Assembly (NCBI GenBank): GCA_913030605.1
Contig: CAJWEZ010000034.1
Span: 1 to 47,010, forward strand
Direction: 5' to 3'
DNA: 47,010 nt
Source of the DNA: an uncultured Spirochaeta sp.
GTDB lineage: Bacteria > Spirochaetota > Spirochaetia > DSM-27196 > Alkalispirochaetaceae
The position numbers and the translations under genes were made by a program. A model generated the notes under the pieces. That model was not told the DNA's origin, made no database searches, and saw nothing but the letters and a program-made list of their open reading frames with translations. Shown here in pieces: positions 8,013-16,491 of this stretch. Within the stretch, counting starts at the first letter, position 1. Every line of letters starts with the position of its first letter.

Positions 8013-9305
8013 ATGAAACGATCGGTTCTGATGGCCCTCGCGCTGGTTGTTGGCGTCGGAATGGCGTTCGCGTCGGGATCGCAGGAGGCTGCGGATTCCC
8101 AGGGCGACGGCACCACCACGATTCGGTGGGCGTACTGGGGCAGCGGTACCCGGGTGGAAATCAGTCAGGCGGCGATCGACCTGTACGAGGAACGCAACGC
8201 GGATATCCAGGTCAACCCGGAGGTCTCCGGCGGCGCCGGTGACCACTTCATCAAGGTCGACACCCAGATCGCCGGCGGCGCGGGTCCCGACATCATCCAG
8301 ATGGGTGGAAACATCAACGACTACGTCAGCCGCGGCGTCCTGCTGCCGCTGGACCAGTTTGCCGGAAACGAGCTCAACGTCGACGTGATCGACGACAGTG
8401 CGATCCAGTCCGGCACGATCGACGGCACCCTCTACGGTGTCTCCACCGGCGTGACGATGCCGGCGCTGGTCTACAACAAGTCGCTGCTGGAACGGGAGGG
8501 GATCGCGCTCCCCGAGGTCTCCATGACCTACGCCGAGTTCCGCGACTATCTCGTGATGCTGCGGGACAACCTGCCCGACGATGTGTACCCCATGATGGAT
8601 ATCGGCGCGATGTCCTCCAACTCGACCCCCTTCGGGTACTGGTCGCGCTACAACGGCACGCCGCTCTACGATGCTGAACGCAACATGACCCCGGTGACGG
8701 CGGAGGCCGCCACGCGGTACCTCGAGCTGTTCCAGGACTACCGCGAGAACGGGCTGGTTCCGCCGGCCGACATCGCCGCCGGCTACGCCGAAACCAACGC
8801 CGACACCTCGGCGATCGTCGCCGGACGCGTGGCGATCGGTTACCTCTTCACCAACCAGCTGAGCGGATACCAGGCTGCCATGACCGACGAGCTGGCACTG
8901 ATCGAGTTTCCCGGAGCGGCGGAGACCAACGCGCTGTGGGTGGCCCCGAGCCAGTTCTACACCGTGAACCTGAACTCCGAGCACCCCGAGGAAACGGTGA
9001 AGTTCATCAACTTCCTGGTGAACGACCCCGACGCAGCCCTGATCCTCGGCAATAACCGCGGAGCATCCGCCAGTGCCACCGCCCGCGCCGCCGGCGCCTC
9101 GTCTCCGGCGGACCAGAAGGTCCTGGACTACCTGGAGGCCGCGGCACCGCACACCTCGCCGGACACCCCGCGGGTCCCGAACGACACCGAGCTGAACAGC
9201 ACGCTCTACCTGATTTACCAGCAGGTGGCGTTCGGTCAGTTGACGCCGGAAGAGGGCGGGCAGGAAATCTACGATCTCCTGACCCGGCTGATCGAGGAAT
9301 CCTGA
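8013..9305 (+). CDS. CUT1 family sugar-binding protein
   Basis: A 430-residue periplasmic substrate-binding protein of the family-1 (MalE/UgpB-like) type. The signal peptide (MKRSVLMALALVVGVGMAFA) ends before SGSQEAA, a mature N-terminus characteristic of spirochaete binding proteins; no lipobox cysteine is present. The fold begins with TIRWAYWGSG and includes AGGAGPDIIQMGG, the conserved strand before the first hinge. The start is marked by a near-perfect AGGAGG (8002-8007), the strongest ribosome binding site in the locus, consistent with binding proteins being needed in excess over permeases. Three stem-loops follow the stop codon and may stabilise this part of the message or end transcription. 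The exact sugar cannot be read from the sequence. Confidence 0.9.
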   Translation: MKRSVLMALALVVGVGMAFASGSQEAADSQGDGTTTIRWAYWGSGTRVEISQAAIDLYEERNADIQVNPEVSGGAGDHFIKVDTQIAGGAGPDIIQMGGNINDYVSRGVLLPLDQFAGNELNVDVIDDSAIQSGTIDGTLYGVSTGVTMPALVYNKSLLEREGIALPEVSMTYAEFRDYLVMLRDNLPDDVYPMMDIGAMSSNSTPFGYWSRYNGTPLYDAERNMTPVTAEAATRYLELFQDYRENGLVPPADIAAGYAETNADTSAIVAGRVAIGYLFTNQLSGYQAAMTDELALIEFPGAAETNALWVAPSQFYTVNLNSEHPEETVKFINFLVNDPDAALILGNNRGASASATARAAGASSPADQKVLDYLEAAAPHTSPDTPRVPNDTELNSTLYLIYQQVAFGQLTPEEGGQEIYDLLTRLIEES

Positions 9306-9391
9306 GCGCGCAGGGCACACTGCGCGCACCGAGTTGCCGCGCAGCCCACGTGGGCTGCGAGGTGGGTGGGCCGCCCCGTTCGGGGCGGCCC
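9306..9391. terminator. Array of three stem-loops, last one terminator-like
   Basis: Three perfect inverted repeats lie in 86 bases: 9306-9327 (8-bp stem GCGCGCAG, 6-base loop), 9341-9358 (18-base palindrome centred on CCCACGTGGG) and 9368-9391 (10-bp stem GGGCCGCCCC, GTTC loop, followed by GTTTC). The third is the best terminator candidate, though its T-run is short. Their place between a binding-protein gene and enzyme genes suggests partial termination or 3'-end protection. Confidence 0.6.
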
Positions 9392-9425
9392 GTTTCATGC
9401 CCGGAGCGACCCGAAGGAGCCGTCC

Positions 9426-10340
9426 ATGCACCGCAGCGACATTCAGATCCGCGACCCGTTCGTCCTCCCGCTCCCGGACGAACGGCGCTACATCCTCTAC
9501 GGCACCACGGATGCCAATCCGTGGAACGCGCCGGGCACCGGGTTTGACGCCTGGGTCAGCGACGACCTCGAGGAATGGGACGGGCCGCACCCGGTGTTCC
9601 GCCCGCGCTCCGACTTCTGGGGCACCCACGACTTCTGGGCGCCGGAGGTTCACGCGGTGGGTGACGCCTGGTACATGTTCGCCACCTTCATCGCCGGGGG
9701 GAGAAAACGCGGGACGCAGATTCTCCGGGCCCGGTCCCCGCTCGGGCCGTTTGAGCCGTGGTCGCACGGACCGGTGACGCCACCGGAGTGGCAGTGCCTG
9801 GACGGAACGCTGCACGTGGAGCGCGGTACCGGGGGCCGCGATCGGCCGTGGCTGGTGTTCTGTCACGAATGGGTGGAAGTGCACGACGGGGAGGTGTGCG
9901 CCCTGCCGCTGCGTCCCGACCTCACCGGTGCCGCCGGCGACGCGCAGATCCTCTTTCGTGCCTCGTCGGCGCCCTGGCCGCGACCGCTACCCAGGCGGGA
10001 CGGCAGTGGTACGGTCGATGCCCGGGTCACCGACGGTCCCTTCCTCCACCGTACCGCCGACGGCACCCTGGTCATGCTGTGGTCGAGTCTCGGCGATTCG
10101 GGCTATGTCATGGGATACGCGGTTTCGGAGTCCGGTACCGTCGCCGGACCCTGGCGCCAGCATCCGGAGCCGCTTGTGGCAACCGACGGGGGCCACGGCA
10201 TGCTGTTCCGGGATTTTGCGGGGCGGCTCCTGCTTACCTACCACTCACCAAACACGACACCACACGAGCGCTTTCGGTACGTGGAGGTGGACGAGTCCGG
10301 CGGCGGACTGCGGAGGATCGGTGATGCCCGCGCCGATTGA
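9426..10340 (+). CDS. GH43 family glycosidase
   Basis: A 304-residue five-bladed beta-propeller glycosidase without a signal peptide, so probably cytoplasmic and acting on imported oligosaccharides. Family 43 enzymes are inverting arabinosidases, xylosidases and relatives. The catalytic base is Asp10 (IRDPF), the substrate-pocket motif FWAPEV lies at 70-75, the pKa-modulating Asp is Asp126 (LDGTL), and the acid is Glu148 in FCHEWVEV. The start at 9426 is supported by AAGGAG (9414-9419); the open frame upstream crosses the stem-loop array and is unlikely to be translated. It overlaps the next gene by 17 bases. An arabinan or xylan side-chain activity is likely, but the sugar is not determined. 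Confidence 0.87.
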   Translation: MHRSDIQIRDPFVLPLPDERRYILYGTTDANPWNAPGTGFDAWVSDDLEEWDGPHPVFRPRSDFWGTHDFWAPEVHAVGDAWYMFATFIAGGRKRGTQILRARSPLGPFEPWSHGPVTPPEWQCLDGTLHVERGTGGRDRPWLVFCHEWVEVHDGEVCALPLRPDLTGAAGDAQILFRASSAPWPRPLPRRDGSGTVDARVTDGPFLHRTADGTLVMLWSSLGDSGYVMGYAVSESGTVAGPWRQHPEPLVATDGGHGMLFRDFAGRLLLTYHSPNTTPHERFRYVEVDESGGGLRRIGDARAD

Positions 10341-12456
10341 CCGCCGCGCCGTGGTCCGGCGGCACAACCCGGTCCTGACCTCGCCGGACGCGACGAGTCC
10401 GCTGAGCGTCGGAAACGGGGAGTTGGCCTACACCGCCGATATCACCGGGTTCCAGACCTTCGATGGATACGACCCCGGCGCCCCCGGGACGGTACCGTTG
10501 TGTGCGATGACCCAGTGGGGCTTTCACAGCTACCCCGGTACGGCGAGCAGGGACGAGGAGTACCGTCGGCTGCGGCGGGCGGTGTTTCGCCACGGGACGC
10601 GCGAGGTCGGGTACACGAGCGACCCGACGGGGCAGGAGGAACGCTTTCGCGAGCTGCGCGTTTCGCCCCACCGCGCCGACCTGGTGCGGACATCGCTGGT
10701 TCACGCCCGTCCGGGGACGGTCCTCGCCGGTCGCGCCCCGGCTCCCCTTGCCACCGCCGATGTTGACGGGTACCGGCAGCGACTGGATCTGTGGGAAGGG
10801 GCGCTGGACAGCACGTTTCGCGTCCGGGGCTGTCCCGTGCACAGTTCGGTTGTGTGTCACCCCCATCGCGACGCCCTCGCCTTCACCGTGGAAACGTCGC
10901 CCGGCGACCAGGCGTGGAACCCCGCCGTGTCGCTCTCGTTCCCGGCGCCGTTGCACGCGATATCCGGCGCCGACTGGACCCCTGGGGCCGCGGCGGGGCA
11001 CACCACCACCCTGCACAGAACGGCGCTTCCCGAGGTCGTGGCGCTGGAACGGGTGGTGGACGACCTGGTCTACACCTGCTGGGTCCGCCTGGCTCCGGGG
11101 TGTCGAATCCACATGACCGGACCGCACGCCTGCACTATCGTGAGTGACGAACCGCGGATCGCATTCACCATCGAGTTGGTACAGGGGCGGCACCTGGAGG
11201 CCGCGTCCGGCTCCGTCGCGCCGGACTGGGACGCGTGCCGCCACGAAGCCGCCGCACACTGGCAACGCTTCTGGGAGGAGGGCGCATTCCTCGATCTCGG
11301 CGCTGTCCGGCACTCCCGGGCGGTTGAACTGGAACGCCGCGTCGTCCTGTCGCGATACCTGACCGCGATCCAGTGTTCGGGCTCACTGCCGCCGCAGGAA
11401 ACCGGCCTCACCTGCAACAGCTGGTACGGAAAGTTCCACCTGGAGATGCACCCGTGGCACGCGCTCCATTTTGCGCTCTGGGGACAGCCGGAACTCCTGG
11501 AGCGCAGCCTCGCCTGGTACGGCCGGATCGCGGACCGCGCCAGGGAGCGGGCGCAGGAGCAGGGGTACCGCGGTCTGCGATGGCCCAAGATGACCGACCC
11601 GGCGGGTTACGACAGCCCGTCGCCGATCGGAACGCTCCTGTGCTGGCAGCAGCCGCACTTCATCGTCATGGTGGAGACGCTCTACCGGCTGGCGTCCGTG
11701 GACGGACAGCGTAGCGTCCTCGTCCGCTACGGTGACCTCGTCCACGACACCGCGGAGTTCATGGCCGACTACGCTCACTACTCACACCTCGACGGACGCT
11801 ACCACCTGGCGCCGCCCCTGATCCCGGCGCAGGAGAATCACGCTCCGGAGGAGACGGTGGACCCGGTGTTCGAACTGGAGTACTGGCGTCTGGGACTATC
11901 GATCGCCGCGGAATGGAAGCGGCGGGAGGGACGGCCGGTGCCGGACGGGTGGGAACGTGTTGGTCGCGGGCTCGCCGACCCGCCGGTGGACCACGCCACC
12001 GGGGGATACGCTGCCCACGCCGCCTGCGAGGACACCTACGGGCGCTTCGCCCAGGATCATCCCTCGTTCCTGGTTGCGTTCAGCTACTTTGCCGGCGAAC
12101 GGATGGACGCGCAGGTGGTGGCGCGTTCGCTCCGCGCCGTGGACGACGCGTGGGATTTCGATTCCGCCTGGGGGTGGGATTTCCCCGTTCTCGCGATGGC
12201 CGCCGCCCGGTTGGGGTGGCCGCAGGCGGCGGTGAACTACCTCCTCGCGGATGCCGCGAAGAACACCTACCGCCCCAACGGACACAACGCGCAGTCGCCC
12301 AAGGCGGATCTGCCGCTCTATCTGCCGGGAAACGGGGCGCTGCTGCTCGCCGTTGCGCTCATGGCCGGCGGCTGGCCCGGGGCCGGCGGCGGACACCCGG
12401 GGTTTCCCGCGGACTGGGATGTCCGCAGCGAGGGGTTTCAGCCGGCGCCATTCTGA
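10324..12456 (+). CDS. Predicted (alpha/alpha)6 six-hairpin glycosidase, GH65-like, unclassified
   Basis: A 710-residue protein with no signal peptide. The N-terminal half resembles the beta-sandwich seen in family-65-like enzymes (RHNPVLTSPDATSPLSVGNG, then LAYTADITGFQTF). The C-terminal half should be an (alpha/alpha)6 barrel with the well-kept acidic stretches GKFHLEMHPWH (candidate catalytic Glu374), WQQPHFI, LIPAQENHAPEETVDP and ELEYWRLG. Proteins of this look are usually annotated as hypothetical or GH65-like; I do not know a tested activity. GGAGGA at 10312-10317 supports ATG 10324, inside the GH43 gene, so the two are translationally coupled and probably act on the same imported oligosaccharide in sequence. 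Confidence 0.7.
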   Translation: MPAPIDRRAVVRRHNPVLTSPDATSPLSVGNGELAYTADITGFQTFDGYDPGAPGTVPLCAMTQWGFHSYPGTASRDEEYRRLRRAVFRHGTREVGYTSDPTGQEERFRELRVSPHRADLVRTSLVHARPGTVLAGRAPAPLATADVDGYRQRLDLWEGALDSTFRVRGCPVHSSVVCHPHRDALAFTVETSPGDQAWNPAVSLSFPAPLHAISGADWTPGAAAGHTTTLHRTALPEVVALERVVDDLVYTCWVRLAPGCRIHMTGPHACTIVSDEPRIAFTIELVQGRHLEAASGSVAPDWDACRHEAAAHWQRFWEEGAFLDLGAVRHSRAVELERRVVLSRYLTAIQCSGSLPPQETGLTCNSWYGKFHLEMHPWHALHFALWGQPELLERSLAWYGRIADRARERAQEQGYRGLRWPKMTDPAGYDSPSPIGTLLCWQQPHFIVMVETLYRLASVDGQRSVLVRYGDLVHDTAEFMADYAHYSHLDGRYHLAPPLIPAQENHAPEETVDPVFELEYWRLGLSIAAEWKRREGRPVPDGWERVGRGLADPPVDHATGGYAAHAACEDTYGRFAQDHPSFLVAFSYFAGERMDAQVVARSLRAVDDAWDFDSAWGWDFPVLAMAAARLGWPQAAVNYLLADAAKNTYRPNGHNAQSPKADLPLYLPGNGALLLAVALMAGGWPGAGGGHPGFPADWDVRSEGFQPAPF

Positions 12457-12478
12457 GTTCGGCGGGCCGGTGTCGGGG

Positions 12479-13465
12479 CTATCGTCGTTCCCAGGCGCTC
12501 TGGAGTTTCTCCATCTCCTCCGGTTCCTGCCGCACGCGGCGCACGTACTCAAGCACGAACGCCAGAAAGACGGTCAGAAAGAACACCGTGATCGTCGTGA
12601 TGATGACGATCATCGAGCGACTGCCGGAGGTGTCCTGATAGACCACCGGACTCCCCACGAGCGCGACCAGACTCCCGGCGTCCGACGCGATGCGACGCAG
12701 GCGGGTGATCGTTCCCTGGGTGGTGGCAAACGTGGCGATCGAGGATCCGGCGGTGCGTTCCAGCGAGGACAGGATTGCATCGGGGGTCACGGCGGATGAC
12801 GAGACGCGGCGCACGCTCTCATCGACCAGTTCCGCCAGAGTGGCGCGGCTGGAGGCCAGGGAGGCGTCCAGGGCGTTCGCGGCCTCCGCGAAACGCGGAC
12901 CGATCTGCGAGGTGAGCGAGGGACCGAGGGCCGAGACGACCGCGTCGAGGAAGTCGTTGGTATCGCCGCTGTGGCTGTTGGTGTAGCCGATCGTCAGGAT
13001 GCGGGAGTTGTTGTCCCAGTCAACGGTGTAGGTGTCACCGTTGATGAGGCGGTTCCGGATCATGGAGAGGTACTCCTCCGGGGTGCGGTCCGCCGGCGGG
13101 TCTTCTTCGAAATCGCGGTAAATGTCGCCGATCATCCGCGGGTCCTGGAGGATGGTGCGGGCGGCGGCGGCAACCTCCACCGACACATACTCCTCGAGAT
13201 CGGTGGGAACCGGGCTCACCAGAATCCGCCGCTGGGCGGTGTACACCGGCTGCGGCCCCACCTCCAGGCCCACGCGGGGTCCCACGTACAGGGCGAGAAT
13301 CGACAGGATGCCAGCAAGCACCGTTCCGACGATGATCAGCGTCCGGTGGCGGACGACGACGGCGATGAGGTCGATCAGACTGATGGTGTCGTCCTCGTAT
13401 TGTGGCCTGTACACCGCGTCCGGCGATGCGGACTGCGGGGGCCGATTGTTCTCGGAGTTGCTCAT
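12479..13465 (-). CDS. Wzz-like polysaccharide chain-length/co-polymerase protein
   Basis: A 328-residue inner-membrane protein with the Wzz architecture: a short basic N-terminus containing ISLIDLIAVVVRHR, a transmembrane helix (TLIIVGTVLAGILSILALYVG, about residues 47-67), a long periplasmic part with helical segments, and a second helix near the C-terminus (MIVIITTITVFFLTVFLAFV) followed by EYVRRVRQEPEEMEKL. There is no tyrosine-kinase domain, as in Gram-negative O-antigen Wzz proteins. ATG 13465 was chosen over the upstream ATG at 13483 because MSNSENN leads into the conserved region and a -10 element lies at 13482-13490. No polymerase gene is near, so its partner glycan is unknown; the large glycan locus begins at 24 kb. 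Confidence 0.75.
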   Translation of the reverse strand: MSNSENNRPPQSASPDAVYRPQYEDDTISLIDLIAVVVRHRTLIIVGTVLAGILSILALYVGPRVGLEVGPQPVYTAQRRILVSPVPTDLEEYVSVEVAAAARTILQDPRMIGDIYRDFEEDPPADRTPEEYLSMIRNRLINGDTYTVDWDNNSRILTIGYTNSHSGDTNDFLDAVVSALGPSLTSQIGPRFAEAANALDASLASSRATLAELVDESVRRVSSSAVTPDAILSSLERTAGSSIATFATTQGTITRLRRIASDAGSLVALVGSPVVYQDTSGSRSMIVIITTITVFFLTVFLAFVLEYVRRVRQEPEEMEKLQSAWERR

Positions 13466-13481
13466 ACGCGTTCGGCTGCAC

Positions 13482-13490
13482 AATGTATCA
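13482..13490 (-). promoter_or_regulatory. Extended -10 element for the Wzz-like gene
   Basis: On the minus strand the sequence is TGATACATT, a TGn plus TACATT extended -10. No clear -35 is seen. Transcription would start about 10 bases before the ATG at 13465. The same motif faces the other way at 13523-13531. Confidence 0.4.
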
Positions 13491-13502
13491 CTTTTTTCAC
13501 AC

Positions 13503-13531
13503 TTGGTGGTAGTCGGCGATGGTGATACACT
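13503..13531 (+). promoter_or_regulatory. Promoter of the export operon, apparently leaderless
   Basis: TTGGTG (13503-13508), a 17-base spacer and TACACT (13526-13531), with an upstream TGA giving an extended -10 (TGATACACT). The GTG start codon at 13538 begins six bases after the -10, so the transcript probably starts on or beside the start codon. Confidence 0.55.
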
Positions 13532-13537
13532 CCGCTC

Positions 13538-15076
13538 GTGCTCCCGCTGCTTGTGGTCCGCAACGTGCTCCGCAATCTCCGCCGCCTGGCGCCGATGATC
13601 GTGATCATCGTGGCCGTGTTCGTGGTCATGCTCGTGGGCAACGCGATCCTCGCGGCGTCGGGGAACGCGCTCTACGGGACCTACGCCCGCCTGGTCTCCG
13701 GGGATCTCAGCGTGAGCCCCGCCGCCGAAAGCAATTTCACGATTTTCGGATCCGATCAGCTGCTTATCGGCGAGTACCTGGTACAGCCGACCCTATCGGG
13801 GTTTTCCGATCTCCGCGATGCCGCCGAGGACCTCCCGGAGGTGCGTGCGACCACGGGGCTGGTCAGCGCCGCCGCCAACGTTCGCATCGGTGGTTCCGGC
13901 GTCAACCGAACCGTGTTTGGTGTGGATTTCGCGTCCTACCCGCAGATGTTCCCGGATCTCGAACTCGTGGCAGGACGCGTTCCCGCTCCCGGTGAGCCCG
14001 GTATCGTGGTGCAGGAGAACCGCGTTCCCGCCGACGGGAGCCCTCAGGATATTCTGGGGCAGCCGGCACTCCTCGCCGGTGGCACCGGTCGCAGCTTTAC
14101 CCTCCGCGAGGTTCCCGTAACCGGCGTGTTCCGCTACCCCGTCAACGACGCCCTCCTCAACGGCGTGGTGCTCACCGACGCCGACACCGCTCGCGCGCTC
14201 AACGGCTACACCTACGGCGCGCTCGAGGAGGTGGAGATCTCGCAGGCGGACCAGGCGGTCCTGGACGCCGATGTCGACGATCTGTTTGGTGGCGACGGAG
14301 GCGGTGGAGGCGGCATGGCGACGGACGCGGCAGGGCCGGATGCCACCGACAGCGACGGCGGCGATGCGAACGCCGGCGACGCTGTGGATCTGAACGCCCT
14401 GCTCGGCGGTGAAGACGCGGCTACCGACGGCGGTCGTGCCGGCGACGCTCCCGGCGATGCGGCAACCGTGGACCGGGCGCGGCAGACGATCGCCGGGTCG
14501 TGGAACTTCCTGCTGGTGAGCCTCGACGATCGCGCCGACCGCGGCGCCGTCATGCGACACCTCGAATCGCTCGGCTACGTCGAATCCGACGGCTACCGCG
14601 TCCGCGACTGGTACCGCACCGTCGGTGGCAACGCCTCCCTCGTGCGCTACCTGCAGATCCTGTTCAACGCCGGACTCATCTTTGTGGCGGTGGGGGCGGC
14701 GATCATCGCGACCAACGCCCTGGTGCTGTCGGTTCTGGAACGCACCGGCGAGATCGGCACGATGCGGGCGCTCGGCGCGGGCCGCGGGCGGGTTGCGCTC
14801 ATGATCGGCATGGAGACGCTCCTCGTGGTCATGGGCGCCGCGGCGGTCGGGATCCTCCTGGGCGCCGGAGCCACGCAGTTGGTCAACAATGCCGAGTACG
14901 TCGTGGACAACCGCTACATCGCGATCCTCTTCGGCGGCGAGCCGGTGCGCGGCACGGTGACGCTGTCGCTCGTATGGGCGCACCTGCTGGCGGCGATCGC
15001 CCTCAGCGCGGTGGCGGTGGTGTATCCGCTCAAGAAGGCACTCGGCGTGAGTCCGCGGGAGGCGATGGCGGCATGA
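13538..15076 (+). CDS. FtsX/LolE-family ABC transporter permease with acidic low-complexity insert
   Basis: A 512-residue inner-membrane permease of the MacB/LolC/LolE class, which lift lipophilic cargo from the inner membrane rather than moving solutes. One helix near residues 18-40 is followed by a large periplasmic domain and three C-terminal helices (about 370-395, 420-445, 478-498). The conserved GEIGTMRALGA motif before the third helix contacts the ATPase. Residues about 248-315 are an unusual G/D/A/T-rich insert containing DDLFGGDGG and DLNALLGGED. The start is GTG 13538, just after a promoter, with no ribosome binding site. The next permease starts at the overlapping ATGA. It pairs with the permease at 15073 and the ATPase at 18813. 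Confidence 0.85.
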   Translation: MLPLLVVRNVLRNLRRLAPMIVIIVAVFVVMLVGNAILAASGNALYGTYARLVSGDLSVSPAAESNFTIFGSDQLLIGEYLVQPTLSGFSDLRDAAEDLPEVRATTGLVSAAANVRIGGSGVNRTVFGVDFASYPQMFPDLELVAGRVPAPGEPGIVVQENRVPADGSPQDILGQPALLAGGTGRSFTLREVPVTGVFRYPVNDALLNGVVLTDADTARALNGYTYGALEEVEISQADQAVLDADVDDLFGGDGGGGGGMATDAAGPDATDSDGGDANAGDAVDLNALLGGEDAATDGGRAGDAPGDAATVDRARQTIAGSWNFLLVSLDDRADRGAVMRHLESLGYVESDGYRVRDWYRTVGGNASLVRYLQILFNAGLIFVAVGAAIIATNALVLSVLERTGEIGTMRALGAGRGRVALMIGMETLLVVMGAAAVGILLGAGATQLVNNAEYVVDNRYIAILFGGEPVRGTVTLSLVWAHLLAAIALSAVAVVYPLKKALGVSPREAMAA

Positions 15077-16389
15077 ACGGCGGGCTCTTAACCGCTGCGT
15101 GGCGGAACTTTGTGCGGAACCTGCGGCGCTACCGCGTGCTGCTGGTGGCGCTGGTGCTCATCGTGATGGCGCTCACGGCGGTGCTGGGGACGATGCTTGG
15201 CCTCCGCGACGCGGTACGCGCCAAGGCGAGCCGCTATTTCGCCGGTGACCTGGTGGTGCTCGGCTACACCGGCAACGGCAGCTCGCTCATCCAGCAACCC
15301 GAGGAGGTCGCCGCCGCCGTGGCGGCGCTGGAGGCGGGGGATACGCCGATCCCGCTGCGCACCTGGTCCCGGCGCAGTACCTACTACAACCTCAACAGCA
15401 TCGAACTTTTCTTTGCCGGCTACTACACGCGCCAGCGGCGCATGGTGGGCGTTGAATGGGCGCTGGAACGGCCGGTGCTCAACGACTTCGATTTCGCCGC
15501 CGGCGGGGTACCGGAGGACGGCGACGAGTCGGCGATCCTGATATCAACCGCCACCGCCCGCGATCTGGGCATCGCCGTGGGCGACGAGGTGCTGGTGTCG
15601 ATCCAAAGCGACCGGGGCCGCACCAACACCGCCCGCTACATCGTCGCCGGGATCTACACCGAATCGAGCTTCTTCGGCTACACCGCCTACGTCCACCGCG
15701 CCGCGCTCAACCGCCTCCGGGAGGCGCCGCCGGAGACGGTCAACGAGATCGGCGTCTATCTCGAGGACTCCGCCGACGAGGCGACCGCCGCCGCCTCCCT
15801 CACCGCCGCCATGCGGGCCCAGGGGCTGCCGGTGTTCGGGGTCATGTCCGACCGCCAGGCGTACAGCCAGGAGGCCAGCCGCGGTCGCGACGGACGCGAG
15901 TACGGCGTGGTAACCCTCGGCGCGCAGCTTTCGGAGATCAACGACCTCCTCGGCGCGATCACGATCATCGCCGGGGCGATCATGGTACTCTTCCTCGGGA
16001 TCGTCACCGTGGGCGTGAGCAATACCTGGACGATGGTGGTGTGGGAGCGCACCCGCGAGATCGGCACGCTCCGCGCCCTGGGCATGCAGCGCACGGGGAC
16101 TGTGGGCCTCTTTCTCCTGGAGGCGCTGTTTCTGGGCCTTGGGGGTGTTATCCTTGGGGGCGGCCTGGGCGTGGCGCTCCTGGCGGGGATCCAGCGATGG
16201 ATCCGGTTCGAACCGAACGCGTTCACCACGTTGTTCCTCACCCAGGGTCGTCTCGCGTGGACGCTTCCGGGGTGGGGCCTTCTGGGGATCGCCGGCCTCG
16301 CCGTTGGCGCCAGCCTCTTTGGAGCGCTGCGGGCGGCGGTACGCGCCGGCGCGGTGAATCCGGTCGAGGCGCTGCGGCACGAGCAGTGA
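15073..16389 (+). CDS. FtsX/LolC-family ABC transporter permease
   Basis: A 438-residue inner-membrane permease, the second half of the pair. The N-terminal amphipathic stretch LLTAAWRNFVRNLRRYRVLL leads into helix 1, followed by a periplasmic domain of about 240 residues and three helices (about 292-317, 345-370, 400-420). TREIGTLRALGMQR is the ATPase-contact motif; the C-terminus NPVEALRHE is typical. ATG 15073 overlaps the previous stop (ATGA), so the two permeases are made together. Unlike its partner it lacks the low-complexity insert. Cargo is probably a lipoprotein or lipid destined for the outer membrane, judging from the LolA-like and barrel genes that follow. Confidence 0.87.
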   Translation: MNGGLLTAAWRNFVRNLRRYRVLLVALVLIVMALTAVLGTMLGLRDAVRAKASRYFAGDLVVLGYTGNGSSLIQQPEEVAAAVAALEAGDTPIPLRTWSRRSTYYNLNSIELFFAGYYTRQRRMVGVEWALERPVLNDFDFAAGGVPEDGDESAILISTATARDLGIAVGDEVLVSIQSDRGRTNTARYIVAGIYTESSFFGYTAYVHRAALNRLREAPPETVNEIGVYLEDSADEATAAASLTAAMRAQGLPVFGVMSDRQAYSQEASRGRDGREYGVVTLGAQLSEINDLLGAITIIAGAIMVLFLGIVTVGVSNTWTMVVWERTREIGTLRALGMQRTGTVGLFLLEALFLGLGGVILGGGLGVALLAGIQRWIRFEPNAFTTLFLTQGRLAWTLPGWGLLGIAGLAVGASLFGALRAAVRAGAVNPVEALRHEQ

Positions 16390-16491
16390 TGTGCCACGAA
16401 AAGTGATGCTCCCCCGGCAGTGACGCACCGTGGGCACGAACGCGGCATACGTCGCGGGCGGAACCCGCAACGACAGAAAAGAGAAGCAGAC

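Noticed and set aside
16205..16214. GGTTCGAACC, resembling a tRNA T-loop
   Set aside because: It lies inside the second FtsX-type permease gene, with no acceptor or anticodon stems around it.
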